From: Brevundimonas naejangsanensis
GTDB lineage: Bacteria; Pseudomonadota; Alphaproteobacteria; Caulobacterales; Caulobacteraceae
Assembly (NCBI RefSeq): GCF_003627995.1
Contig: NZ_CP032707.1
Location: 1,223,501 to 1,287,500, forward strand
Direction: 5' to 3'
DNA: 64,000 nt
How positions within the stretch are numbered: position 1 is the first letter of the stretch; each line of letters opens with the position of its first letter. The notes under the pieces are model-generated. The model saw nothing but the letters and a program-made list of their open reading frames with translations. It ran no database searches and was not told where the DNA came from. Positions 33,911-41,819 of this stretch are shown piece by piece. The translations under genes and the position numbers were made by a program.

Positions 33911-35383
33911 ATGACCGACGAAGCCCCCATCCGCCCCGAAGCCCGTGCGCCGCGCGGCTTCGCCGACCGTCGCGGCCGCGACCTGATCGCCGAGCGCCGC
34001 ATCGTCGCGCGCGTGTCAGAGGTCTATGAGCGCTGGGGCTTCGAGGCGCTGGAGACGCCGGCGTTCGAATACGCCGACGCCCTGGGCAAGTTCCTGCCCG
34101 ACGCGGACCGCCCCAACGAGGGCGTCTTCGCGCTCCAGGACGACGACGACCAGTGGATGGCCCTGCGCTACGACCACACGGCGCCGCTGGCCCGCTTCGC
34201 CGCCCAGACTTGGGAGACCCTGCCCAAGCCGTTCCGCCGCTACGCCTATGGGCCGGTGTGGCGCAACGAGAAGCCGGGGCCGGGCCGCTTCCGCGAGTTC
34301 TGGCAGTGCGACGCCGACACCGTCGGCTCGGACCGGCCCGAGGCCGACGCCGAGATCATCGCCATGGGCTGCGAGGGTCTGCGCGCCGCGGGCCTGGCGG
34401 CGGGGCAGGCGGTGATCCGCGTCTCCAACCGCAAGCTGTTCGACGGCCTGTTCGACGCGGGCGGGATCACGGATCCGATCCAGCGGCTGACGGCCCTGCG
34501 CGCCGTGGACAAATACGACCGCCTGGGCGTCGAGGGCGTGCGCCTGCTGCTGGGCGAGGGCCGTCTGGACGAGTCCGGCGACTACACCAAGGGCGCCAAT
34601 CTGCCCGCCTCGGTCATCGGCGCCATCGAAGCCTTCCTGGCCTCGGCCGAGACGCCGGGCCTGAGCCGCGCGGGCGTGCTGGACGCCGTGTCGGGCGCGG
34701 CCCTGGGCGAAGCGGGGGAGGCGGCGCTGAAGGAGCTGGCCGCCATCGACCGCGCCCTGACGGCCATGGGCGTGTCGCAGGACGACGTGCGCTTCGATCC
34801 GACCATCGTGCGCGGGCTGGAATACTACACCGGCGCGGTGTTCGAGGCCGAGCTGCTGCTCGACACCAAGGACGAGAAGGGCCGGGCCGTGCGCTTCGGC
34901 TCGATCGGCGGCGGCGGGCGCTATGACGACCTGGTGGCGCGCTTCACCAGCCAGGCGACGCCGGCGACGGGCTTCTCCTTCGGCGTGTCGCGTCTGGCTT
35001 CGGCCCTGCGCGCGGCCGGACGCGGCGACGAGGACGCCGCGCGCGGGCCGGTGGTGGCCATCGTCTTCTCGGAAGACGACATGCAGCACTATCTCGACGC
35101 CGTGTCCGAACTGCGCGCGGCGGGCATCGCCGCCGAACTCTATCTGGGCCGGGCGGGCATGAAGGCGCAGATGAAATACGCCGACCGCCGCGGGGCCCCG
35201 GCAGCCGTCATCCTGGGCGGGGACGAGATCGCCGCTGGTCAGGTGACGATTAAGGATCTGGACGCCGGACGCGCCCGTGCGGCCGCCATCGCGGACAACG
35301 ACGCCTGGAAGGCGGAACGTCCCGGACAGCAGACGGTGGCGCGCGATCAGCTGGTGGCCGTGGTGCGCTCCATTATCGAATAG
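33911..35383 (+). CDS. hisS: Histidyl-tRNA synthetase
   Basis: HisRS charges tRNA-His. The 490-residue class II synthetase has motif 1 and 2 regions (LRYDHTAPLARF, YGPVWRNEKPGPGRFREFWQCDADTVG) and the histidine-specific RGLEYYTGAVFEAEL. Motif 3 is in TGFSFGVSRL, and a C-terminal anticodon-binding domain follows (VVAIVFSEDD...AVILGGDEI). The length and the GRFREFWQCDAD wording suggest the alphaproteobacterial/eukaryote-like HisRS form. It is catalytic, not the HisZ paralogue, because the motifs are complete. An eight-base hairpin spans its stop codon. Confidence 0.93.
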   Translation: MTDEAPIRPEARAPRGFADRRGRDLIAERRIVARVSEVYERWGFEALETPAFEYADALGKFLPDADRPNEGVFALQDDDDQWMALRYDHTAPLARFAAQTWETLPKPFRRYAYGPVWRNEKPGPGRFREFWQCDADTVGSDRPEADAEIIAMGCEGLRAAGLAAGQAVIRVSNRKLFDGLFDAGGITDPIQRLTALRAVDKYDRLGVEGVRLLLGEGRLDESGDYTKGANLPASVIGAIEAFLASAETPGLSRAGVLDAVSGAALGEAGEAALKELAAIDRALTAMGVSQDDVRFDPTIVRGLEYYTGAVFEAELLLDTKDEKGRAVRFGSIGGGGRYDDLVARFTSQATPATGFSFGVSRLASALRAAGRGDEDAARGPVVAIVFSEDDMQHYLDAVSELRAAGIAAELYLGRAGMKAQMKYADRRGAPAAVILGGDEIAAGQVTIKDLDAGRARAAAIADNDAWKAERPGQQTVARDQLVAVVRSIIE

Positions 35384-35393
35384 GCTTCGATAA
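35373..35393 (+). terminator. Hairpin spanning the hisS stop
   Basis: TTATCGAA-TAGGC-TTCGATAA is a perfect eight-base inverted repeat with the TAG stop in its loop. No U-run follows directly. A second perfect hairpin, CGAAAGA-CGGC-TCTTTCG, follows at 35432-35449. Confidence 0.4.
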
Positions 35394-35496
35394 CGATCAT
35401 GACGAGGACGTGAGTTATCGACGTTTAGTTACGAAAGACGGCTCTTTCGATGGGCGGCTGATTGACTTGCCCCCCTCGATGGCGTCATTTGGTCTC

Positions 35497-35614
35497 ACTC
35501 GAGAGGCGCAGCGGCGAGCCGCAGCGACATCTTGAAGGCGTTTCGGGGAGGAAACGTCCGCTCCTTAGAGAGCGAGAAGGCCCGCTGCGATGTATCCCCC
35601 GCAGCGGGCTTTTT
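35497..35614 (+). ncRNA. Candidate small RNA with its own terminator
   Basis: The stretch between hisS and the M13 peptidase gene contains no convincing protein. It shows consecutive hairpins: GCGG-CGAG-CCGC near 35512, CGTTTC-GGGGAG-GAAACG (35539-35556) and CGCTC-CTTAGA-GAGCG (35559-35574). It ends in a strong terminator. TTGACT at 35462-35467 could be a -35 element giving a start near 35497 and a transcript of about 118 bases. The GGGGAG hexaloop in the second hairpin could pair with C-rich sequences. I do not recognise the family. It lacks the conserved cores of 4.5S RNA, RNase P RNA, tmRNA and common riboswitches. Confidence 0.45.
35580..35614 (+). terminator. Rho-independent terminator
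   Basis: GCCCGCTGCG (35580-35589) pairs perfectly with CGCAGCGGGC (35600-35609) around a ten-base loop and is followed by five T. It ends the candidate small RNA and would also stop any read-through from hisS. Confidence 0.85.
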
Positions 35615-35677
35615 CATGCCTGGAAGCCAGGCGCTTTATCGAAGGCTATTCGAGTGATGGCGGCGGGGCCTCAAACT

Positions 35678-35782
35678 CCGTCATCCTCGGGCTTGGCCCG
35701 AGGATCGGCTGACCGCGGGCGACCGATTGGACTTCGGAGGGCGAGGCCTCCCTCGATCCTCGGGCCAAGCCCGAGGATGACG
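35678..35782. repeat. Paired palindromic repeats (CATCCTCGGGCTTGGCCCGAGG family)
   Basis: Two copies with the core CCTCGGGCTTGGCCCGAGG lie in inverted orientation at 35678-35706 and 35755-35782. Compared with 2675-2777 the core has one changed base. They lie between convergent hisS/small RNA and the M13 peptidase gene. Confidence 0.75.
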
Positions 35783-35806
35783 ACGCGCCAAGAGGGCATG
35801 CGGCCA

Positions 35807-35843
35807 TGAAAAAGGGCCGGAGCGTCGCCGCTCCGGCCCTCTT
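35807..35843 (-). terminator. Rho-independent terminator of the M13 peptidase gene
   Basis: GGGCCGGAGCG (35814-35824) pairs perfectly with CGCTCCGGCCC (35829-35839) around TCGC. On the minus strand it is followed by TTTTTC. It lies about 25 bases beyond the peptidase stop. Confidence 0.85.
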
Positions 35844-35863
35844 CGTTCGGCAGGCGTCGCGCC

Positions 35864-37990
35864 TTACCAGATGCGGACGCGGTCTTCCGGCGCCAGGTAG
35901 TATTTGGTCCCCGGCTTGATGCCGAAGGCCTCGTACCAGGCGTCGATGTTGCGCACAGGGCCGATCACGCGGAACTCGGCCGGGCTGTGCGGGTCGGTGG
36001 CGATCTGGTTCTTCAGCGCGTCCTCGCGGTACTTGGACTGCCAAACCTGGGCCCAGCCGTAGAAGAAGCGCTGGTCGCCGGTCGTGCCGTCGATCACCGG
36101 AGCCGGCTGGCCCTTCAGCGACAGGTGATAGGCTTCCAGGCCCACCGCCGTGCCGGCCGCGTCGCCGATGTTCTCGCCCATGGTCAGGCCGCCCTGGACG
36201 TGGAAGCCGGGTAGGGGCTCGAACTGGTCGTACTGGGCGCCCAGGCGCTTGGTCAGGCCCTCGAAATTGGCCTTGTCCTCGTCCGTCCACCAGTTGCGCA
36301 GCACGCCGTCGCCGTCGGACTTGGAGCCCTGGTCGTCGAAGCCGTGGCCGATCTCGTGGCCGATCACGCCGCCGATGCCGCCGTAGTTGACGGCCGGGTC
36401 CGCATCCGGGTCGAAGAAGGGCGGCTGCAGGATGGCGGCCGGGAAGACGATCTCGTTATTGGCCGAGTTGTAATAGGCGTTCACCGTCTGGGGCGTCATG
36501 CCCCACTCGTCCTTGTCGACCGGCTGGTCCAGGCGCGACAGGCGGTAGTTCCACTGGAACTGGCCCATGCGCTGGCTGTTGCCGAAGGCGTCGTCGGCGC
36601 GGATCTCCAGGGCCGAATAGTCGCGCCACTTGTTCGGATAGCCGATCTTGACCGTGAACTTGCGCAGCTTCTCCTGGGCGGCCGTCTTGGTCTCGGCGCC
36701 CATCCAGGTCAGGTTGTCGATGCGGTGCGACAGGGCGGTGCGCAGGTTGGCGACCAGCTCTTCCATCTTGGCCTTGGATTCGGCCGGGAAGTATTCCGCC
36801 ACATAGAGGCGGCCCGCCGCCTCGCCCAGGGCGCTTTCGGCGACGCTGATGGCGCGCTTTTCGCGGCTGCGCTGTTCGGGCTGGCCGGCCAGATCGCGCG
36901 AATGGAATTCCCACTGGGCGTCCGAGAAGCGCTGCGACAGCATGGGCGCCGCGTCGTCCACCGTGTGGAAGGCCTGCCAGGCCTGCAGGGTGGCCACCGG
37001 CGTTTCGGCGAAGATGGCGGCCATCTTGGGCATGGCGGTGTTCTGGCGCACGATCACGCGGTCGACCGCGCCCAGGCCAGCGGCGTTGAAATAGCCGGCC
37101 CAGTCAAAGCCCGGGGCCTCGGCGGCCAGGGTCTGGATCGAGTAGGGGTTGTAGGTCTTGTCGCGGTTGCGGTTCTCGATCGGGGTCCAGTGGGCCTCGG
37201 CGATCTTGTCTTCCAGCGCGACGATCGCCGCCGCCGAACCGGCCGGATCGGTCCAGCCGATGTTGGTCAGCATCCGCTCGACATAGGCCTGATACTTCTG
37301 CTTCTTGTCGGCGAAGCGGGCGTCCAGATAGTAGTCGCGGTTGGGCATGCCCAGGCCGCCCTGGCCGGTCGTCACGGCGTAGCGGGTCGGGTTCTTCTGG
37401 TCGATGGTGATGCCGGTGCCGAAGAAGGAGCCGCCCGCGCGGCCCTGGGTCTGACCCATGTAGGCGGCGATCTTCTCATGGGTGTCGGCGGCGCGGATGG
37501 CGGCCAGGTAGGGGGCCAGCGGCTGGGCGTCCAACTGGTCGATGCGCGCCTGGTCGATGAAGGCGCGGTAGGCGTCGGCGATCTTCTGCTCGTCCGAGCC
37601 GGCGACCAGGTCGGTGCGCGCGGCCAGGCCCGTGACCATTTGCTTCATGCGGTTGTCCGACAGCTCGCGCAGCAGGGCGAAGGAGCCGTAGGAGGTGCGG
37701 TCGGACGGGATGGTCAGTTGGTCCAGCGCCGCGCCGTTGGCGTAGCGGAAGAAGCTGTCGCCGGGGTTCACCGAGGTGTCGCGGCCCGACAGGTCGAAGC
37801 CCCAGGTCCCGTACTTGGGCGCGTCCGTGCCCTGCCAGCCCGAGGCGCCGCCTTGGGCGGCCGGGGTCTGGAACAGCTCGAAAACGCTGCAGGCATCATC
37901 GACGCAGGCGTGGTCGTGACCATCGTGGGCCAGGGCTGCGGCCGGCGCCAGAAGGGCGGCCGCAGCGACCCCCGCGAACAGTTTCTTCAT
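35864..37990 (-). CDS. M13 family (neprilysin-like) zinc metallopeptidase, exported
   Basis: The 708-residue protein has a Sec signal (MKKLFAGVAAAALLAPAAALA), then a peptidase M13 N-terminal region and the catalytic domain with VIGHEIGHGFDDQGSKSDG (HExxH) and ENIGDAAG (third ligand, ExxxD). The usual N-A-Y-Y motif is present as VNAYYNSANNEIVFPAAIL. The mature N-terminus is rich in potential metal ligands (HDGHDHACVDDAC). It ends in RVRIW without the Cys of the usual CxxW. GAGG nine bases before the ATG at 37990 decides the start over an upstream TTG. It probably cleaves short peptides in the periplasm. Confidence 0.9.
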   Translation of the reverse strand: MKKLFAGVAAAALLAPAAALAHDGHDHACVDDACSVFELFQTPAAQGGASGWQGTDAPKYGTWGFDLSGRDTSVNPGDSFFRYANGAALDQLTIPSDRTSYGSFALLRELSDNRMKQMVTGLAARTDLVAGSDEQKIADAYRAFIDQARIDQLDAQPLAPYLAAIRAADTHEKIAAYMGQTQGRAGGSFFGTGITIDQKNPTRYAVTTGQGGLGMPNRDYYLDARFADKKQKYQAYVERMLTNIGWTDPAGSAAAIVALEDKIAEAHWTPIENRNRDKTYNPYSIQTLAAEAPGFDWAGYFNAAGLGAVDRVIVRQNTAMPKMAAIFAETPVATLQAWQAFHTVDDAAPMLSQRFSDAQWEFHSRDLAGQPEQRSREKRAISVAESALGEAAGRLYVAEYFPAESKAKMEELVANLRTALSHRIDNLTWMGAETKTAAQEKLRKFTVKIGYPNKWRDYSALEIRADDAFGNSQRMGQFQWNYRLSRLDQPVDKDEWGMTPQTVNAYYNSANNEIVFPAAILQPPFFDPDADPAVNYGGIGGVIGHEIGHGFDDQGSKSDGDGVLRNWWTDEDKANFEGLTKRLGAQYDQFEPLPGFHVQGGLTMGENIGDAAGTAVGLEAYHLSLKGQPAPVIDGTTGDQRFFYGWAQVWQSKYREDALKNQIATDPHSPAEFRVIGPVRNIDAWYEAFGIKPGTKYYLAPEDRVRIW

Positions 37991-38268
37991 CTTCGAAATC
38001 CTCAATGTCGCCCCCCGGGGCGCGGGGCGCCGAGCCTAGTGGCGGCGGGCGCTTTCAGCGTCTTAAAAAATTTTAACGTGAAGGGCGAGCGCGGACTGAA
38101 TTCGGTCATGACGACGACGTCGGCCGCCCGCGGGCGACCGCCGAAGATGGTCGCACTGATATGGCCAAGCTTTAGTTCGCCCGGCCCTGTTTAAGGCTCA
38201 GCTCATGAGTATAAATCCGTAGTTGTGTTGAAATCGGACGTATCCTGCGGCAAGGTTTTATGCCGTTC

Positions 38269-38296
38269 GTGACCCATTTTGGTCACCGTTCGGTGA
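38269..38296. promoter_or_regulatory. Overlapping operator-like palindromes upstream of a TetR gene
   Basis: GTGACC-CATTTT-GGTCAC (38269-38286) is a perfect inverted repeat. It overlaps a second perfect one, TCACCG-TT-CGGTGA (38283-38296). They lie 53-80 bases upstream of the TetR-type gene, in the 358-base space shared with the divergent M13 peptidase gene. The second palindrome resembles known TetR-family operators in form. Autoregulation is inferred. Confidence 0.55.
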
Positions 38297-38348
38297 TGAA
38301 AGTTCGCAACTTCCTCCCGGAGCGCCCGTCGACTTCCGTTAGTGGTCC

Positions 38349-39065
38349 ATGTCATCCGATGTGGACCCGATGGGACGAGCGCCGCACATAAAGTCAGAGC
38401 CGTCGCCGATGCGTGAGTCCTCCCCGTCCGCCCCCGAAATCGTTGAAACTGAAGGCCAGCCCCGGTTGAACCGTCGCCAGGCGGCCAAGGTGCGGACGCG
38501 GCAGAAGGTTCTCGACGCGGCGCGCGCCCTGTTCGCCGAGCGCGGCTATGACGCGGCCACCATCCGCGACATCGCCAAGGGCGCGGGCATGTCCACCGGC
38601 GCCGTCTTCGCCAACTTCCAGGACAAGGCCGAGCTGTTCGAGGCCGTCTTCGCCGAAGAGATGGAGGGCCTTCTGGCCGACATCCGCGGCGCCGCGACCG
38701 AGGGCCGCGTGCTGGATCGCCTGGCGAACGGCCTGACCGCCGGCTATCACCGCTCGCTCGATCATCTGCCGCTGATGCAGGCCATGGTGGCGCGCTCCTG
38801 GTTCCAGCCGGAAGACGCCGACCAGCGCTCGCGCGCCTTCGTCCGCCCCCTGGTCGAGGCGGTGGCTGAGGCGCTGCAAGCGGGCGTGCGTGAAGGCGAA
38901 CTGCGTCAGGACGTGGACGTGGCCCTGGTGGCCCGCATGATCTGGGACGTCTTCATCTCCAACTACCGCTTCGCCGCCTACGACAACTGGGGCATCGAGG
39001 AGCTGACGCCGCACATCCGCAAGCAGCTGGACCTGATCCTGTCCAGCCAGCTGGCGCGCCAGTAA
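38349..39065 (+). CDS. TetR/AcrR family transcriptional regulator
   Basis: The 238-residue protein has a TetR N-terminal domain at about residues 48-95 (TRQKVLDAARALFAERGYDAATIRDIAKGAGMSTGAVFANFQDKAELFEAVF) and an all-helical C-terminal ligand domain. The first 40 residues are unlike the family. No strong ribosome site marks 38349, so Met at 38370 or 38409 could be the start. It lies alone, divergent from the M13 peptidase, with two perfect palindromes upstream and a terminator downstream. The ligand is unknown. Confidence 0.87.
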   Translation: MSSDVDPMGRAPHIKSEPSPMRESSPSAPEIVETEGQPRLNRRQAAKVRTRQKVLDAARALFAERGYDAATIRDIAKGAGMSTGAVFANFQDKAELFEAVFAEEMEGLLADIRGAATEGRVLDRLANGLTAGYHRSLDHLPLMQAMVARSWFQPEDADQRSRAFVRPLVEAVAEALQAGVREGELRQDVDVALVARMIWDVFISNYRFAAYDNWGIEELTPHIRKQLDLILSSQLARQ

Positions 39066-39089
39066 GGCTTCAGACCGGACCGTTTCGAG

Positions 39090-39121
39090 GGCCGCGCGCC
39101 GGACAGGCGCGCGGCCTTTTT
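39090..39121 (+). terminator. Rho-independent terminator of the TetR gene
   Basis: GGCCGCGCGCC (39090-39100) pairs perfectly with GGCGCGCGGCC (39106-39116) around GGACA, followed by five T. The U-run abuts the stop codon of the convergent ligD. Confidence 0.88.
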
Positions 39122-41695
39122 CTATGGCGCAAGCCCGCGCAGGGCCGGGCGCAGCGACGCGGCCGCCCGACGGAAGTCGGCCCAGGGATCGGCCGCGGCG
39201 AGTAGCTCTGTCGCGCGGCCCAGATGGAAGTCGGCGGGCTTGAGCCCCGGCGTCACCGCGCTCCAGTCCAGCGGCAGGGCGAGGGGCGCGCCGGGCCGGG
39301 CGCGTGGCGACCAGGGCGCCACGGCGGTCGCCATGCGGCCGTTGCGCAGCCAGTCGATGAAGATCTTCCCGCCGCGCGCCTTCTTGGACAGGGTGGTGGT
39401 GAAGCGGTCGGGGTGATCGGCCTTGGCGGCTTCGGACGCCGCCTTGGCGAAGGCCCTGGCCTCGTCCCAGCCGACCCGGCTGCGGCCGTCGGCGCGGATC
39501 GGCGTGACCACGTGCAGCCCCTTGCCTCCGGTCGTCTTGACGAAGGGCGTCAGGCCCAGGGCCTCCAGCCGGGGCTTGAGCAGCCAGGCGGCGGCGACGA
39601 CGTCGTCGAAGTCCAGCCCCTCGTCGGGGTCGAGGTCGAAGGTGATCTGTTCGGGAGTCTCGGGATCACCGGCCTTGCAGCCCCAGGGATGCAGCTCCAG
39701 CCCGCCCGCCTGGGCCAGGGCGACCAGGCCGCCGACGTCCGACACGGCCACATAGGGTTTGCGCTCCTTGACGTCGATCAGCTTCAGCCTCGGGTTGTGG
39801 CCGGGCATGGCGTGACGCTGGAAGAAGCGCTCGCCCTCGATGCCGTCGGGCGCGCGGACGATGGAGAGCGGGCGGTCGGCGACATGGGCCAGCAGGCGCT
39901 CGGCCGCGTTTTCATAATAGAGGGCGAGGTCGGCCTTGGTGACCGGGGGCCGCCCGTCGTGGGCGGGCCACAGGGGCTTGTCGGGATGGGACAGGGTCAC
40001 GCCCGCCACGATCGTCTTGCCTCCGCCCGAACGAGAGGCGGGAGCGCCCGCGGCGGCCGGGCTGGAGGCCGGCGGCTGGGGCTCGGCGGTCACTTCGGCG
40101 GCGGGCTTGTCGTCGCGCAGGGCCTTGAAGGCGGCCTGTCGCACCGCGCCGCCGTCGGTCAGGCCGGCGTGTTCGATCTCAGCCACCAGGACGGGCTTCA
40201 GCCAGTGGATGTCGCGGCCGCCCTCGGGCGCGTTGTCGCCGACGAAGGGCGAGGCCTTGGCCGCCGCCGCCTTGAGGGCGGGCAGCAGGACCTCGGCCGC
40301 CGCCGCCGAAAAGCCCGTGCCGACGCGCCCCATGTAGCGCAGGCCGCCCCGGCCCTGGACGCCGACCAGCAGGGAGCGCAGGCGCGATCCGCCCTCGGTC
40401 GACCAGCCGCCGATGACCACCTCGTCGCGGCCCCGGCATTTGGACTTGAGCCAGAACGTGCTCCGCCCCGCGCGATAGGGGGCGTCCAGCCGCTTGGAGA
40501 TGACGCCCTCCAGGTTCATGCGGCAGGCGCTGAGCAGGACGGCCTCGCCGGAGGCGGCGAAATGATCGACGTAGCGCAGGTTCGGTCCCCTGGCGCCGAC
40601 GCGGTCGCAATAGGCCTGGAGCCGCGCCTTGCGGTGCGACAGGGGCAGGGGGCGCAGGTCCTCGGCCCCCTCGCGCAGCAGGTCGAAGGCGAAATAGACC
40701 AGGCCGTCCGCCGCCCCCGTGGCGATGGCGGCCTGCAGGGCGGAGAAGTCGGGCGCCACCTCGGCGTTCAGCGCGCACAGTTCGCCGTCGAGCACGGCGT
40801 CGGGCCAGGCGGCCGCCTGGCGCGCCAGGGCGGGAAATTTTTCCGTCCAGTCCAGGCCGTTGCGGGTGCGCAGGGTCGCCTGGCCCCCGCCGACGGCGAT
40901 CTGGATGCGATAGCCGTCGAACTTGATCTCATGCACCCAGCCTCCGCCCGGCGGCGGCCGATCGACCACCTTGGCGAACTGGAGAGGCAGGAAGGCGGGC
41001 GGCTTGCGCGCCGTCGAGGTCTCGACCTTGCTCGGTCGGGGCCGGGCCGGGCCCTTGCGGGCGACGGGGCGCGACGAGGTCCACTGGGCGTCGCCCGCGG
41101 CGATCTCGGCCAGGCTGCGGCCGGTGGTGACCGAGGCGTCGATCTCCGTCAGGGCGTCGCCCTCGCCGTCGACGGCGTAGGCGTCCCGCTCCTTGAGCAG
41201 CAGCCAGTTGGGACGCTTGGACGGCTTGCCGCGATCGCTCTTGAGCCGGACCAGGGCCCAGCCGCCCTTCAGCCGCTGGCCGTCCAGATCGAGCTTGATC
41301 ACGCCCTTTTCGAAGGCGGCGTCCAGGTCCGTGTCCTGGGGCGTCCAGGTTCCGGCGTCCCACAGCTGCACCGTGCCCGCGCCGTAGTTGCCGGACGGAA
41401 TGGTGCCTTCGAAGTCGCCGTAGTCCAGGGGGTGGTCCTCGACCTCGACGGCCAGCCGCTTGACGGCGGGATCGCGTGAGGGGGCCTTGGTCACGGCCCA
41501 GGACTTCAGCACGCCGTCATGTTCGATGCGGAAGTCGTAGTGCAGGCGGGTCGCGGCGTGGCGCTGGATCAGATAGCGCAGACCTGCGCTGCCCGGCCCC
41601 GCGCGCCGAGCCGGGGCCTTGCGCCCCTTCGGCTCCGGCGTCGCGCCGAAACGCCGCTTGGCCTGATAGGTGTCGAGTTCGCCGTGCGCCGCCAT
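39122..41695 (-). CDS. ligD: Multifunctional ATP-dependent DNA ligase LigD
   Basis: LigD repairs double-strand breaks with Ku. The 857-residue protein has three domains in the order PE-LIG-POL, as in Pseudomonas. The 3'-phosphoesterase (about 35-200) has QRHAATRLHYDFRIEHDG. The ligase (about 235-540) has nucleotidyl Lys258 in HEIKFDGYR, then DGELCAL, EGVISKRLDAPYRAGRSTFWLKSKCR. The primase-like polymerase (about 570-850) has ITFDLDPDEGLDFDDV and FVKTTGGKGLHVVTPI. All three look intact. A Pro/Ala linker separates LIG and POL. Ku is encoded at 15.2-16.1 kb. Confidence 0.95.
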   Translation of the reverse strand: MAAHGELDTYQAKRRFGATPEPKGRKAPARRAGPGSAGLRYLIQRHAATRLHYDFRIEHDGVLKSWAVTKAPSRDPAVKRLAVEVEDHPLDYGDFEGTIPSGNYGAGTVQLWDAGTWTPQDTDLDAAFEKGVIKLDLDGQRLKGGWALVRLKSDRGKPSKRPNWLLLKERDAYAVDGEGDALTEIDASVTTGRSLAEIAAGDAQWTSSRPVARKGPARPRPSKVETSTARKPPAFLPLQFAKVVDRPPPGGGWVHEIKFDGYRIQIAVGGGQATLRTRNGLDWTEKFPALARQAAAWPDAVLDGELCALNAEVAPDFSALQAAIATGAADGLVYFAFDLLREGAEDLRPLPLSHRKARLQAYCDRVGARGPNLRYVDHFAASGEAVLLSACRMNLEGVISKRLDAPYRAGRSTFWLKSKCRGRDEVVIGGWSTEGGSRLRSLLVGVQGRGGLRYMGRVGTGFSAAAAEVLLPALKAAAAKASPFVGDNAPEGGRDIHWLKPVLVAEIEHAGLTDGGAVRQAAFKALRDDKPAAEVTAEPQPPASSPAAAGAPASRSGGGKTIVAGVTLSHPDKPLWPAHDGRPPVTKADLALYYENAAERLLAHVADRPLSIVRAPDGIEGERFFQRHAMPGHNPRLKLIDVKERKPYVAVSDVGGLVALAQAGGLELHPWGCKAGDPETPEQITFDLDPDEGLDFDDVVAAAWLLKPRLEALGLTPFVKTTGGKGLHVVTPIRADGRSRVGWDEARAFAKAASEAAKADHPDRFTTTLSKKARGGKIFIDWLRNGRMATAVAPWSPRARPGAPLALPLDWSAVTPGLKPADFHLGRATELLAAADPWADFRRAAASLRPALRGLAP

Positions 41696-41819
41696 GACGG
41701 CTGAAACGCGGCAGGGCGGCGAAGGCTGCGCCGGGACGCTTTACCGGAACCGTGATGGAACGGCGGTCTTGCTGGCGTGTTGCTGCCCCAAAGGCCAAGC
41801 CGAACGATGGGAGGGCGCG

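Noticed and set aside
35497..35614. Candidate RNA as RNase P RNA, 4.5S RNA, 6S RNA or a riboswitch
   Set aside because: GAGGAAA is reminiscent of RNase P, but the length is far too short and the other cores are missing. No convergent neighbour could be regulated as a riboswitch target.
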